A stretch of DNA of 64,000 bases, taken from positions 62,001 through 126,000 of the forward strand of contig MEDJ01000006.1 in NCBI GenBank assembly GCA_001724025.1, given 5' to 3'. The translations under genes and the position numbers were made by a program. Every line of letters starts with the position of its first letter. Position 1 is the first letter of the stretch. Under the pieces are notes generated by a model. It searched no databases. It saw nothing but the letters and a program-made list of their open reading frames with translations, and had not been told where the DNA came from. The DNA is from Acidobacteria bacterium SCN 69-37. Its GTDB lineage: Bacteria; Acidobacteriota; Vicinamibacteria; Vicinamibacterales; SCN-69-37. Of this stretch, positions 39,973 to 47,495 are shown one piece after another.

Positions 39973-40043
39973 CGCGGTCTCGCTTCACCTTCTTGCCGCC
40001 CTCAGCGAAAGGGCCGCAACTGGTAGCACGGAGAGGCTTCAGA

Positions 40044-40059
40044 ATCGCTGAATAGCGAT
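40044..40059. promoter_or_regulatory. Dyad in the divergent recombinase / HTH promoter region
   Basis: ATCGCT (40044-40049) and AGCGAT (40054-40059) are separated by GAAT. The dyad sits in the 111-base gap between the leftward recombinase and the rightward HTH gene, a plausible operator for the HTH protein. Confidence 0.35.
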
Positions 40060-40083
40060 CAGGCTACGCCAAGGAGGTCGGGA

Positions 40084-40446
40084 ATGTCGCTTCCGAAAAA
40101 TGACCGAAACTTTCGGCCAGAAAGTGGAAATAGATTTCCGACCGTTCCGTTCGCGACGGCCGTTGCCGCCGCTCTGCACCGTGAGTACGACCACACGGGG
40201 GACGGCGTCGCAAGGGTCGTCGCACTAACGGGCGCGAACGAGCGGACCGTGCGCAATTGGTTCGAGGCGAAGAATGGGCCTGGCGGGGACTACCTGATTG
40301 CGCTGTGCCGTCACTCGGACGAAGTGCTTGAGATCATCCTGACGCTCGCCGGGCGCGCAACGCTCGCCAAGGTGGCGAGTCTGGAGCAGGTGCGGCGACG
40401 ATTGACAGAGGTCCGGACGCTGCTGGTTGGGCTTGACCTCGACTGA
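40084..40446 (+). CDS. Small HTH-like protein divergent from the recombinase operon
   Basis: 120 residues from an ATG behind AAGGAGGTCGGGA. The segment ARVVALTGANERTVRNWFEAKNGPGGDYLIALCRHSDEV looks like a helix-turn-helix of phage-type regulators that recognise DNA through TVRNWF. The C-terminal half is helical (RRRLTEVRTLLVGLDLD). It may regulate the divergent recombinase-parB-parB operon. Confidence 0.65.
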   Translation: MSLPKNDRNFRPESGNRFPTVPFATAVAAALHREYDHTGDGVARVVALTGANERTVRNWFEAKNGPGGDYLIALCRHSDEVLEIILTLAGRATLAKVASLEQVRRRLTEVRTLLVGLDLD

Positions 40447-40830
40447 CTGCGGCCGGTCGGTCAATGGCTATGTCACGTCACCCGCCGCAGCAGCACCATC
40501 CACCCGGGCTACTCGAACGTGGCCGGTTCCTTCACGAAGAAGGGCCCAAGTGACGTTCGCAACCAGTTGCCCACGGCCGGTCACTCGTACCGCTGCCCCT
40601 GCAGTTGCGCGATGTGGGCTCAACCTGCCGCAGGGAGGCCTGCGGATCCTGGAGAATCGACATCGCTGGTCCGGGGAACCTGACTCAAACGGGCCAGGAC
40701 GTGCGGCCACACCTGATCAGAACCGTGCCCATTCTACCCAACGCCGTCCAACGCAGCAGAATGAGGAACGTTCATGCGGGTGAACGCGAGGTCCGCCCAC
40801 CGCGCGGTCGCGCTCGACGTGGATGGGGTT
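40447..40830. other. Intergenic, no gene seen
   Basis: About 380 bases between convergent genes. Frames are open by GC bias only. No RNA gene or strong hairpin was found. Confidence 0.4.
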
Positions 40831-41034
40831 TCACGTGGGCTCGGCGGGCTGCGATTTGTAACCGCCCGACACGACCGGGTCGATCCGGTCGGCCTGGGCG
40901 TGCGCCCATGAGGACCAGGTCTCAAGCTCATCCGCGGTCATGGGTTCGGCGGCCGTCGCGTTGAGCGCCTTCACGGCCTCGACATAGGCGCGAATACGCG
41001 ACGCCTGGTGCAGGGCAACATTCTCATCACTCAC
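40831..41034 (-). CDS. Hypothetical small protein, 67 residues
   Basis: From a GTG at 41034 (SDENVALHQASRIRAYVEAVKALN). The product is a helical, acidic protein with MTADELETWSSWAHAQADRID. It overlaps the end of the DUF4406-like fragment upstream by eight bases, which suggests coupled translation. It is a common small partner downstream of DUF4406-type genes in mobile DNA, but the function is unknown. Confidence 0.5.
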   Translation of the reverse strand: MSDENVALHQASRIRAYVEAVKALNATAAEPMTADELETWSSWAHAQADRIDPVVSGGYKSQPAEPT

Positions 41035-41182
41035 CGACCGCCGGTATCTCCTCCAGCGTTCGGAATACGGGCTTGCCACGGCGCACGAATGCCGCCACTT
41101 CCTCGTCGGCGCCAGGCGATCGTCCACCGATCCGGAAAATGGCGTCGCAGCGATCCGTCAATAGCAAAGACAGCGGCATCAT
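41027..41182 (-). pseudogene. DUF4406 / nucleoside deoxyribosyltransferase-like C-terminal fragment
   Basis: About 51 residues from an ATG at 41182: LSLLLTDRCDAIFRIGGRSPGADEEVAAFVRRGKPVFRTLEEIP. This is the end of DUF4406-type proteins (RCDAxxRxPG-SxGADxEV, GxPVFxSLEE). The N-terminal half with the nucleotide-binding ISGP motif is absent upstream. A short but functional protein cannot be excluded. Confidence 0.45.
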
Positions 41183-41366
41183 GACCGAGTCGTACGTAGC
41201 CTGTCCGGGGCCTCCGTGCAACCCGTGAGCCCGGTTCGCAACCCGCCAACAGACTCCGAAGCATAGCCGAGGAGGCGCGCTCGGCCGGTAACAAGGCGTC
41301 GGTTCGCTCGCCACGTCTTGGACAGTGACCTTGGCTGACACAGCCGCTCGGTTACACTGGCCTCGA

Positions 41367-42164
41367 ATGATGGTCGCAGACCCGGTCGCTACTCTCAGGC
41401 CGCCCCTCAAATGGGCGGGCGGCAAGCGGTGGCAGGTGCCCCACTTGCGGCCCCTCTGGGCCGCTCACACGCACCGCAGGCTGGTGGAGCCGTTCTGCGG
41501 CGGGCTCGCTGTCACTCTTGGCTTGATGCCGAGTGCGGCCGTCCTGAACGACGCGAACCCTCATCTGGTCAATTTCTACCGATGGCTCCAGAAGGGGTTA
41601 CGAATCGACTGGCCGATGGAGAACGACGAAGCCTCGTTCTATAGGCTTCGCGAACGTTTCAACGCCATCCTGGCGAGCGGCAGGGCCAACACGAAGGAAG
41701 CGGCGGGCCTGTTCTACTACCTGAACCGGACGGGCTACAACGGACTCTGCCGCTTCAACAGCCGGGGCGGATTCAATGTTCCGTTCGGGCGCTATCGGAC
41801 CATCAACTACACGCGGGACTTCACCCCCTATCGCGAGCTGATGGCGTCATGGACGTTCACGCTTGGCGACATCGCCGACGTGAACCTTGAACCGGGTGAT
41901 TTCGTTTACGCGGACCCTCCGTACGACGTCGAGTTCACGCAGTACTCGCAGGGCGGCTTCGACTGGGACGACCAGCAGCGCACGGCGGAACTGCTCGCCA
42001 GGCACCGCGGACCAGTGGTCTTGGTGAATCAGGCCACCGACCGTGTCGAGCGTCTGTATCGCAAGCTCGGTTTCACCGTGAACCACCTGGCCGCTCCACG
42101 GCGGATCAGCTGCACAGGCGACCGCACGCCGGCCCAAGAAGTCATCGGAATGAGAAACCTATGA
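41367..42164 (+). CDS. D12-class DNA adenine methyltransferase
   Basis: 265 residues. Class alpha N6-adenine methylase order: PPLKWAGGKRWQVPHL (AdoMet pocket), LVEPFCGGLAVTLGL, LNRTGYNGLCRFNSRGGFNVPFG and the catalytic D-P-P-Y in FVYADPPYDVEF. It is Dam-like and should methylate adenine in a short site. It is coupled through an ATGA overlap to the nuclease-like gene, forming a compact restriction-modification unit. The recognised sequence is unknown. Confidence 0.9.
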   Translation: MMVADPVATLRPPLKWAGGKRWQVPHLRPLWAAHTHRRLVEPFCGGLAVTLGLMPSAAVLNDANPHLVNFYRWLQKGLRIDWPMENDEASFYRLRERFNAILASGRANTKEAAGLFYYLNRTGYNGLCRFNSRGGFNVPFGRYRTINYTRDFTPYRELMASWTFTLGDIADVNLEPGDFVYADPPYDVEFTQYSQGGFDWDDQQRTAELLARHRGPVVLVNQATDRVERLYRKLGFTVNHLAAPRRISCTGDRTPAQEVIGMRNL

Positions 42165-42577
42165 CCCCTCGGAACACGAACACAGGTGGCGTGTTGGAGG
42201 CCATGGTGGTTCCGGCGTTGGAGCGGGGCGGTTACGCCTGCCAGACACAGGTGAAGGTTGGTCAACGGTGCGGCGGCGGGATCCACAAGGTAGATGCCAT
42301 TGCCACGCGAAGCGGCGAAAAGGTGCTCGTGTCGATGAAGTGGCAGCAGACCGGTGGCACTGCTGAACAGAAAGTACCGTTCGAGGTGATGTGCCTGGCT
42401 GACGCCGTGAGGGCAGAGCACGCCCTCCGCGCGTACCTTGTCCTCGGAGGCGACGGCTGGACGCTCCGGGACTACTACACCTCAGGCAAGTTGTCGGAAC
42501 ATCTGGTGCACGCCTCTCTGGTCCGTGTCGTGACGCTGGAGGCGTTCATTCGAATCGCCAACAACGGCCAACTTTGA
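42161..42577 (+). CDS. PD-(D/E)XK-type nuclease, probable restriction enzyme partner
   Basis: 138 residues. NTNTGGVLEAMVVPALERGGY begins the fold. GGGIHKVDAIATRSGEKVLVSMKWQ gives D45 and S58-M-K60, a PD-(D/E)XK site in which the usual acidic residue before lysine is serine or lies elsewhere. QTGGTAEQKVPFEVMCLADAVR is typical of this small nuclease family. Translational coupling to the adenine methylase argues for a type II restriction endonuclease. Confidence 0.75.
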   Translation: MTPRNTNTGGVLEAMVVPALERGGYACQTQVKVGQRCGGGIHKVDAIATRSGEKVLVSMKWQQTGGTAEQKVPFEVMCLADAVRAEHALRAYLVLGGDGWTLRDYYTSGKLSEHLVHASLVRVVTLEAFIRIANNGQL

Positions 42578-42847
42578 CCCAGCGTCACCGGCCGCCGATT
42601 TGCTAGCTTCGTCTGCACCGCGACAGCAGTGAGCACTTGGAGACGCCACGGCAGCCAGCCGCGACAGGGCCGCGCCCCTCGAGAGAAAACCATTTGACCC
42701 TCCTTTGCCGCCCCGAAGCGAAAGCGGCACATTTCTCGCAGCCATCACCCCACTTGCGGTGAATAGGTCGAACTGACCGTCAGACGTGAAGGCGTGAGTT
42801 CGATTCTGTAATCAGACAGCCTGGAGTCGGCTGGGGAGTGCACGGTT
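42578..42847. other. Intergenic between the restriction pair and membrane cargo genes
   Basis: About 270 bases with locally lower GC. The cargo operon promoter is probably here. A GAGTTCGATTC stretch near 42797 resembles a tRNA T-arm but no tRNA fold surrounds it. Confidence 0.35.
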
Positions 42848-43111
42848 ATGGCCAAGACCGGGATCACGGGAGTTCGCATCGCGCTGATCCTGATGATCGG
42901 GGCCTGCCTCGTGGGCCTGATTCCGGGCTATCGCGAGACGTACCCGGACACGTGGGAAGTCGTCGAGCGAGTATTCGGTGTCGCCTTCTTCTCCTTCTTC
43001 CTGTGGGCCGACCTCACGCCGTCTCGGACAACCGCACCGGTGGGAAGGTCCAGCCAGTCAATTGGTCGCGAACCGATGGGCATCGACGACGAAGGCGGGG
43101 ACGCAGGATGA
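42848..43111 (+). CDS. Small membrane protein, 87 residues
   Basis: Two hydrophobic spans (IALILMIGACLVGLIPGY, RVFGVAFFSFFLWADL) and a polar acidic tail. No family recognised. The stop overlaps the next start (ATGA), so it is made with the DUF6804-like protein. Confidence 0.5.
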   Translation: MAKTGITGVRIALILMIGACLVGLIPGYRETYPDTWEVVERVFGVAFFSFFLWADLTPSRTTAPVGRSSQSIGREPMGIDDEGGDAG

Positions 43112-43410
43112 CCGCTTCGCTCGTGGCGCTGGGTATGGTCCTCGTCGGACTGGGTGACATGCCGTATGGCTACTACATGCTTCTACGGCTCGTTCTCTGC
43201 GGCATTTGCCTCTTTCACCTGCTCGGTGGGCATCCACCGGCGAGCGACTGGCAGCGTTGGGTCACCGGCGGGTTCGCCGTGCTGTACAACCCCATCGTTC
43301 CGATTCAGCTGGGCGACAAGGACCTCTGGATTGTTATCAACTTCCTGACTGTGGGCTGGCTATTCTTCATCGAGCGACAGTCCAAGACCAGTGCCGGCGT
43401 TCGTACCTAG
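43108..43410 (+). CDS. DUF6804-like membrane protein
   Basis: 100 residues with three to four short membrane spans. DMPYGYYMLLRLVLCGICLFHLL, TGGFAVLYNPIVPIQLGDKDLWIVINFLTVGWLF fits DUF6804-type proteins (YYxLLR, FNPIIPIHL, W-VID). Function is unknown. Coupled to the preceding gene. Confidence 0.65.
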   Translation: MTASLVALGMVLVGLGDMPYGYYMLLRLVLCGICLFHLLGGHPPASDWQRWVTGGFAVLYNPIVPIQLGDKDLWIVINFLTVGWLFFIERQSKTSAGVRT

Positions 43411-43482
43411 CGCCATCGCCTCCGGAGCCAAGCTCTGGATACTCACGCATGCCTACCGATCGGCTATCGAGGGTCTGTAACA

Positions 43483-44799
43483 ATGTGGCATCCAAACCGA
43501 TTGCAGTGGGCTGTCATTTGGGTATGTACGCTCATCGCGCTGCTCTTGTGGGTTGGCGACGCGCCACCCTACGACGGCGGCACTTCCCGGCTTGCGGTGG
43601 CCGTACTGGTCGTGGGCGGTTTGCTTGTCTGGAACCTGTCCGGGCGCGGTCGAAGTGGCGCGGTGCGTCCGGAGACGCAGGCGACTTCAACCCCAACGCC
43701 GGCCTCGTCGTCCGCCGTGCCTCTGCCCTTGTGCCCGCAATGCGGGCGTAGCCTCGCCGGCGCGGCATTCTGCGAATGCGGACGCTCGTCTTTGTCCTCG
43801 ACGGACCAGCAGCGGCTGACCGGTGTTCGAGGGTGGCTCGCACTGTTCGTGTTCGGTTGGCTAGTCGGCGGACCAGCCGTGCTGATCTTGGCCTTCGCTA
43901 GCTTGGTCCCTGAACTTGGCGATTGGTCCGCCGCTGATGCTCTGCGGGCTGGCGGACCGTTGACGGGCATGGCGTTGACCTCGGTCGTCGGAGCCTACGC
44001 CGGCTGGCTGCTGTTGTTCCGACGCTCGACCGGGCCTCAGGTCGCACGGCTCGCTCTCGTCTCGTCGGTGTTCTACTTCGTAGCACTCTCCGTGGCCATG
44101 GGCCTCTTGCTGGGCGCCGTTGAGGCGGGCAGGGCATTGGGCCAAGGCTTGGGCGGTCTAATCGGAATGCTGTTCTGGTGGCAGTACTTCGACAAGTCGA
44201 AACGTGTCGCTGCCACGTTCGGAGTCGGAGCCGCACGGACACGCCCGCCGGTCTCGCATGTGGTCGGAGTTCTCGCCGCCGTGCTCCTCGTCACGGTTGG
44301 TCCGGTCGTTGTTGTGAGTCTCTCGTGGCCATCGTCGCAGGGTACGTGGATGAGGTTCTCTCCCGAAGGCGGTCAATTCGCGGCGCTGTTGCCCGGAGAG
44401 CCGACAGTCAGCTATGAAAGCGACGCCGATGACCCGTCCGTCCTCATCACGTCCGCAATGGTGGAGACGTCGGACGGAGCGGCCTTTCTTATCGCCTACT
44501 TCGACTTCCCATCGCACTATGATCTCGACGAAGGCGCCATCCTGGGTCGGGCCATGGACGACCGGATGGCGGCGCTCAACCTTCAAAAGGGCAGACGGAC
44601 TCTTGTCGAAGCAAATGGCTTCTATGGGGTCGGAAGTAGCGGCACCTCCGACAGCCTAGCACTGGACGGAAAGGTCCGGCTGTTTCTGGTTGGCCGCCGT
44701 TTGTATACCGTCATCGCGCTATCTCCATCCCCGCAATCATCGGTTCACTCCAGCGCAGCGCAGAAATTCCTGGCGTCGTTCGCCCCGTACCCCGAGTAG
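43483..44799 (+). CDS. Zinc-ribbon DUF2569-like membrane protein with outer domain
   Basis: 438 residues. Two N-terminal spans are followed by a zinc-ribbon-like CPQCGRSLAGAAFCECG (residues about 86-102). A DUF2569-like four-helix membrane block comes next (LTGVRGWLALFVFGWLVGG, FYFVALSVAMGLLLG, GMLFWWQYFDKSKRV). The last 150 residues, after one more span, form a soluble domain (MRFSPEGGQFAALLPGEPTVSYE) resembling PsbP-like lipoprotein folds. It could sense and respond at the membrane. No function is known. Confidence 0.65.
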   Translation: MWHPNRLQWAVIWVCTLIALLLWVGDAPPYDGGTSRLAVAVLVVGGLLVWNLSGRGRSGAVRPETQATSTPTPASSSAVPLPLCPQCGRSLAGAAFCECGRSSLSSTDQQRLTGVRGWLALFVFGWLVGGPAVLILAFASLVPELGDWSAADALRAGGPLTGMALTSVVGAYAGWLLLFRRSTGPQVARLALVSSVFYFVALSVAMGLLLGAVEAGRALGQGLGGLIGMLFWWQYFDKSKRVAATFGVGAARTRPPVSHVVGVLAAVLLVTVGPVVVVSLSWPSSQGTWMRFSPEGGQFAALLPGEPTVSYESDADDPSVLITSAMVETSDGAAFLIAYFDFPSHYDLDEGAILGRAMDDRMAALNLQKGRRTLVEANGFYGVGSSGTSDSLALDGKVRLFLVGRRLYTVIALSPSPQSSVHSSAAQKFLASFAPYPE

Positions 44800-44910
44800 C
44801 CTCACCAGCCCAGGCAGCGCGGTGGGTTGCGGCCGGCTGGCCGTCGGGATGCCCGGCCCGGTCTCCGAAATGGGGTTCGCTGTGCCACAATCCTGCCGGG
44901 ACCTTTCGGT

Positions 44911-45435
44911 ATGGCAGATAGCAGGCGCGAGGCGCTGAAGACCATTGCTTGGGGAGTGCTCTGGATCGTCGGCGCCGTCGCGGTCTGGCTTCAATCCGCA
45001 GGCAATCCGATTCACGACCTACGACTCGCGCTGGGTGCCGAGGTTTCTCCCGGACGCGTGACCGATTCCTGGGAGGACACAGACGACGGAGACGACGGTC
45101 GGCTGAACTGGTGGAGCGCCGTGGCCTATACCTTCGTGCTGCCTGACGGCCGGGAGATCAAGTCTGGCGACTCCGGAAGCGGTCGACTGCGGCCCGAATT
45201 CGCGGACATCACCGATCCGGTTCCGGTCGAAGTCGAATACCTTGCAAGTTCACCAACGATCAACAGGCTCCGGGGCAGTGGCAGTCAGAGCCTCGGCGAA
45301 TGGCTTCTACGGAAGGTGGGGCTTGGTGGCGTCTTGCTCGTCGTCTTCCTGATGCCGGGAGCCCACCTGCTGCGTAGCGGCATCGCCGATTTGCGTGGTG
45401 AGGCACGCGCGCAGCCCTCGGAGGCAGGCGAGTGA
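44911..45435 (+). CDS. DUF3592-like membrane protein
   Basis: 174 residues. Two membrane helices, near each end, flank an outer beta domain (LGAEVSPGRVTDSWED, VAYTFVLPDGREIKSGDSG, VPVEVEYLASSPTINRLRG), the DUF3592 layout in which a duplex of signals and a beta domain face the periplasm. Function unknown. Last of four membrane cargo genes. Confidence 0.7.
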   Translation: MADSRREALKTIAWGVLWIVGAVAVWLQSAGNPIHDLRLALGAEVSPGRVTDSWEDTDDGDDGRLNWWSAVAYTFVLPDGREIKSGDSGSGRLRPEFADITDPVPVEVEYLASSPTINRLRGSGSQSLGEWLLRKVGLGGVLLVVFLMPGAHLLRSGIADLRGEARAQPSEAGE

Positions 45436-46011
45436 CCGTTCCTGCGACGAGCTGAACGGGTCGCTCTGGTCACGTCAATTGCACTCAGGCACCCTCACTC
45501 TCGCCAGATGTAGAACGTGCCAGCTTCGTCATCATCGGCCTCGTCTGATCGTCTGTCCTTCGTGTCTCGATACTTCTCGTAGCCCAAGTCGTTGCCCGTC
45601 CGAACGAGGGACTACATCCCACGCGCCCTCGTCAACGTCTCGGTCCGCGTCAGTTAATTGCCGGCTTTTGAGGTGTCGACTAATTGAAGGCTCTGGGTGT
45701 CCACCGAGGTATACCTGGCGAACTGGGAAGCTGGCTGCTTGTTCTTGGATGTCGTCGCCACGCGCCAGAGTCTACAAGGCTGTGCCCGAACTGGTCTCGT
45801 TCCGTTCGATTCGGTCAGTTCCATCGGCTCCAACGGCGGCTCGCTGCGGTCAACGCCTTCGGGAACAACGCGTTGGCCGATTTTTAGGCCGAAGCCGATG
45901 AACGCCGACGAACACCGATTTGCGACTCTTAATCTGCTGGTCGACGATTCGATGCCTGCTGGAAGGTCCTCACGAACGCCGCAGGGTTAGCGCTCGACCG
46001 CAACACGCCCC
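45436..46011. other. Intergenic, no gene seen
   Basis: About 575 bases between the DUF3592-like gene and the convergent lipoprotein gene. Both strands have many stops compared with neighbours, and GC is a little lower. No repeat or RNA gene recognised. Confidence 0.45.
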
Positions 46012-46497
46012 TCACTGCTTCGTCAGCACCACCGTCCCCGAGAACGTGGCGAGCTGGCAGTCACTGCCGTTGAAGTCGGCTTCGATCCGCGTCGCCTGCG
46101 CCGTGCCGATGCTGGCGAACGTGCCACGGCAGCCACGCGGTGAGTTGTACTCGCCCTGCGTGCTGATGGACGTTGGTGGCGAGTTGTCTGGTGTCAGCGC
46201 CGTGGACGCCGTCGTCTCGATGGTCAGCCACGGGTCCTGGGACCGAATCGTTGTCTTGAACGTCCGCAGGTCCGTTTGCGGGACGACGGCAAACGTCCAG
46301 GTGATCGGGCCGGTGGTCGGCGGCGGCGCGTCGGGATCACCGGGATTGACCTGAAAGGTGATCGTGCCGGTCCACGTCCCCGTCAGGAACGATGAAGAGG
46401 TCGGCGAAGTTGGCGACGGTGACCGGCCGTCACACCCTGCCAGCAACACGAACAGCGCGATCGGTATCGCGTGCGTTCCTCGCGCGCGCACGTTCAT
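46012..46497 (-). CDS. Lipoprotein at the end of the conjugation operon
   Basis: 161 residues with a lipobox LFVLLAGC at about residue 22, then a Ser/Thr/Pro linker and a beta-rich domain (LTGTWTGTITFQVNPG, GTFASIGTAQATRIEADFNG). The cysteine should be lipid-modified. It lies 20 bases downstream of the VirB11-like ATPase gene. It might act as a VirB7-like or entry-exclusion lipoprotein, but that is inference from position. Confidence 0.6.
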   Translation of the reverse strand: MNVRARGTHAIPIALFVLLAGCDGRSPSPTSPTSSSFLTGTWTGTITFQVNPGDPDAPPPTTGPITWTFAVVPQTDLRTFKTTIRSQDPWLTIETTASTALTPDNSPPTSISTQGEYNSPRGCRGTFASIGTAQATRIEADFNGSDCQLATFSGTVVLTKQ

Positions 46498-46517
46498 GGA
46501 CTCTCCTCCCCCGTTCC

Positions 46518-47495
46518 TCACACGCCGGTCGGCCACGCCTCCAGCACGAACTGCTCGTTCTGGGCGTCGTACCGGCGGAGACCCACGACTTCGCTGACCG
46601 CCCGCCTCCCCTCTTGGCGCGCGATGTGGACGACCAGGTGGATCGCGAGCGCGATGGCCTCCCGTGTGCTGCGATGTGGCAGACCGACGTTCGCGGTCAG
46701 CACGCAGTGCGCGAGCCGCGTGAGTGCCTGCTCCGCGGAGTTCGCGTGGATCGTACTGAGGCTCCCGAGATGGCCGGTGTTGAGCCCTTGCAGGAGGTCG
46801 AACGCTTCCGGACCGCGCACCTCACCGACGAGGATCCGGTCGGGCCGGTGCCGGAGCGTGGCTCGCAGCAGGTCCGAGATGGTCACGGCCGGAAGGGGTG
46901 CTTCCTGGCCGAGCGGCGCTTGCGCCCGTCTCGCCTCGAACCGGACGAGATTCGGCTTGTCGATCAGGATCTCGGACGTCTCCTCAATCAGCACGATCCG
47001 GTCGCTTGCCGGAATCGTCGCCGCCAGCGCATTCAGGAGCGTCGTCTTTCCCGTCCCGGTTCCGCCGGAGATGAGGATGTTGCGTCGGTCCGCGACCGCG
47101 CGGCGCAGCGCCTGCGCCAGCTCCGGTGTCAGCGTCCCGACCGAGACGAGTTCGTCCAGCGAGTACCGATGCGTGAACTTCCGCACCGTGAGCGTGGGTC
47201 CGTCGACCGAACACGGTGGGAACATGGCGGCTACGCGCGAGCCGTCTTCGAGCCTGGCATCGAGCACGGGCTGATGGTCGGAGATCTCGTCTCCACAGGC
47301 GCGCGCAATGTTCTTGATGGCGACGGCGAGATTCCTGACCTCGAGCGTTCGATCGGGAACGGGTTCGACCACTCCGGCACGCTCCACGAAGACGCGCCGG
47401 CCGCCGGCGTTGACCATCACTTCGGTGACCTCGGGATCGACCAGCAGGTCCTCGATGGGCCTGAGGAACGGCAGGATGCGGTCGAGACTGCTCAC
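46518..47495 (-). CDS. trbB: VirB11/TrbB-type conjugation ATPase
   Basis: 325 residues from a GTG overlapping the previous stop (GTGA). Walker A GGTGTGKT at 144-151, the Asp box IVLIEETSE, Walker B and His box (DRILVGEVRGPEAFDLL, GHLGSLSTIHANS) are complete. It forms the hexameric cytoplasmic motor of type IV secretion and closes the secretion gene set, following the coupling protein. Full length for the family. Confidence 0.93.
   Translation of the reverse strand: MSSLDRILPFLRPIEDLLVDPEVTEVMVNAGGRRVFVERAGVVEPVPDRTLEVRNLAVAIKNIARACGDEISDHQPVLDARLEDGSRVAAMFPPCSVDGPTLTVRKFTHRYSLDELVSVGTLTPELAQALRRAVADRRNILISGGTGTGKTTLLNALAATIPASDRIVLIEETSEILIDKPNLVRFEARRAQAPLGQEAPLPAVTISDLLRATLRHRPDRILVGEVRGPEAFDLLQGLNTGHLGSLSTIHANSAEQALTRLAHCVLTANVGLPHRSTREAIALAIHLVVHIARQEGRRAVSEVVGLRRYDAQNEQFVLEAWPTGV

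Noticed and set aside
42780-42830. GAGTTCGATTC resembling a tRNA T-arm
   Set aside because: No acceptor, D or anticodon stems could be drawn around it, so it is not reported as a tRNA or att site.
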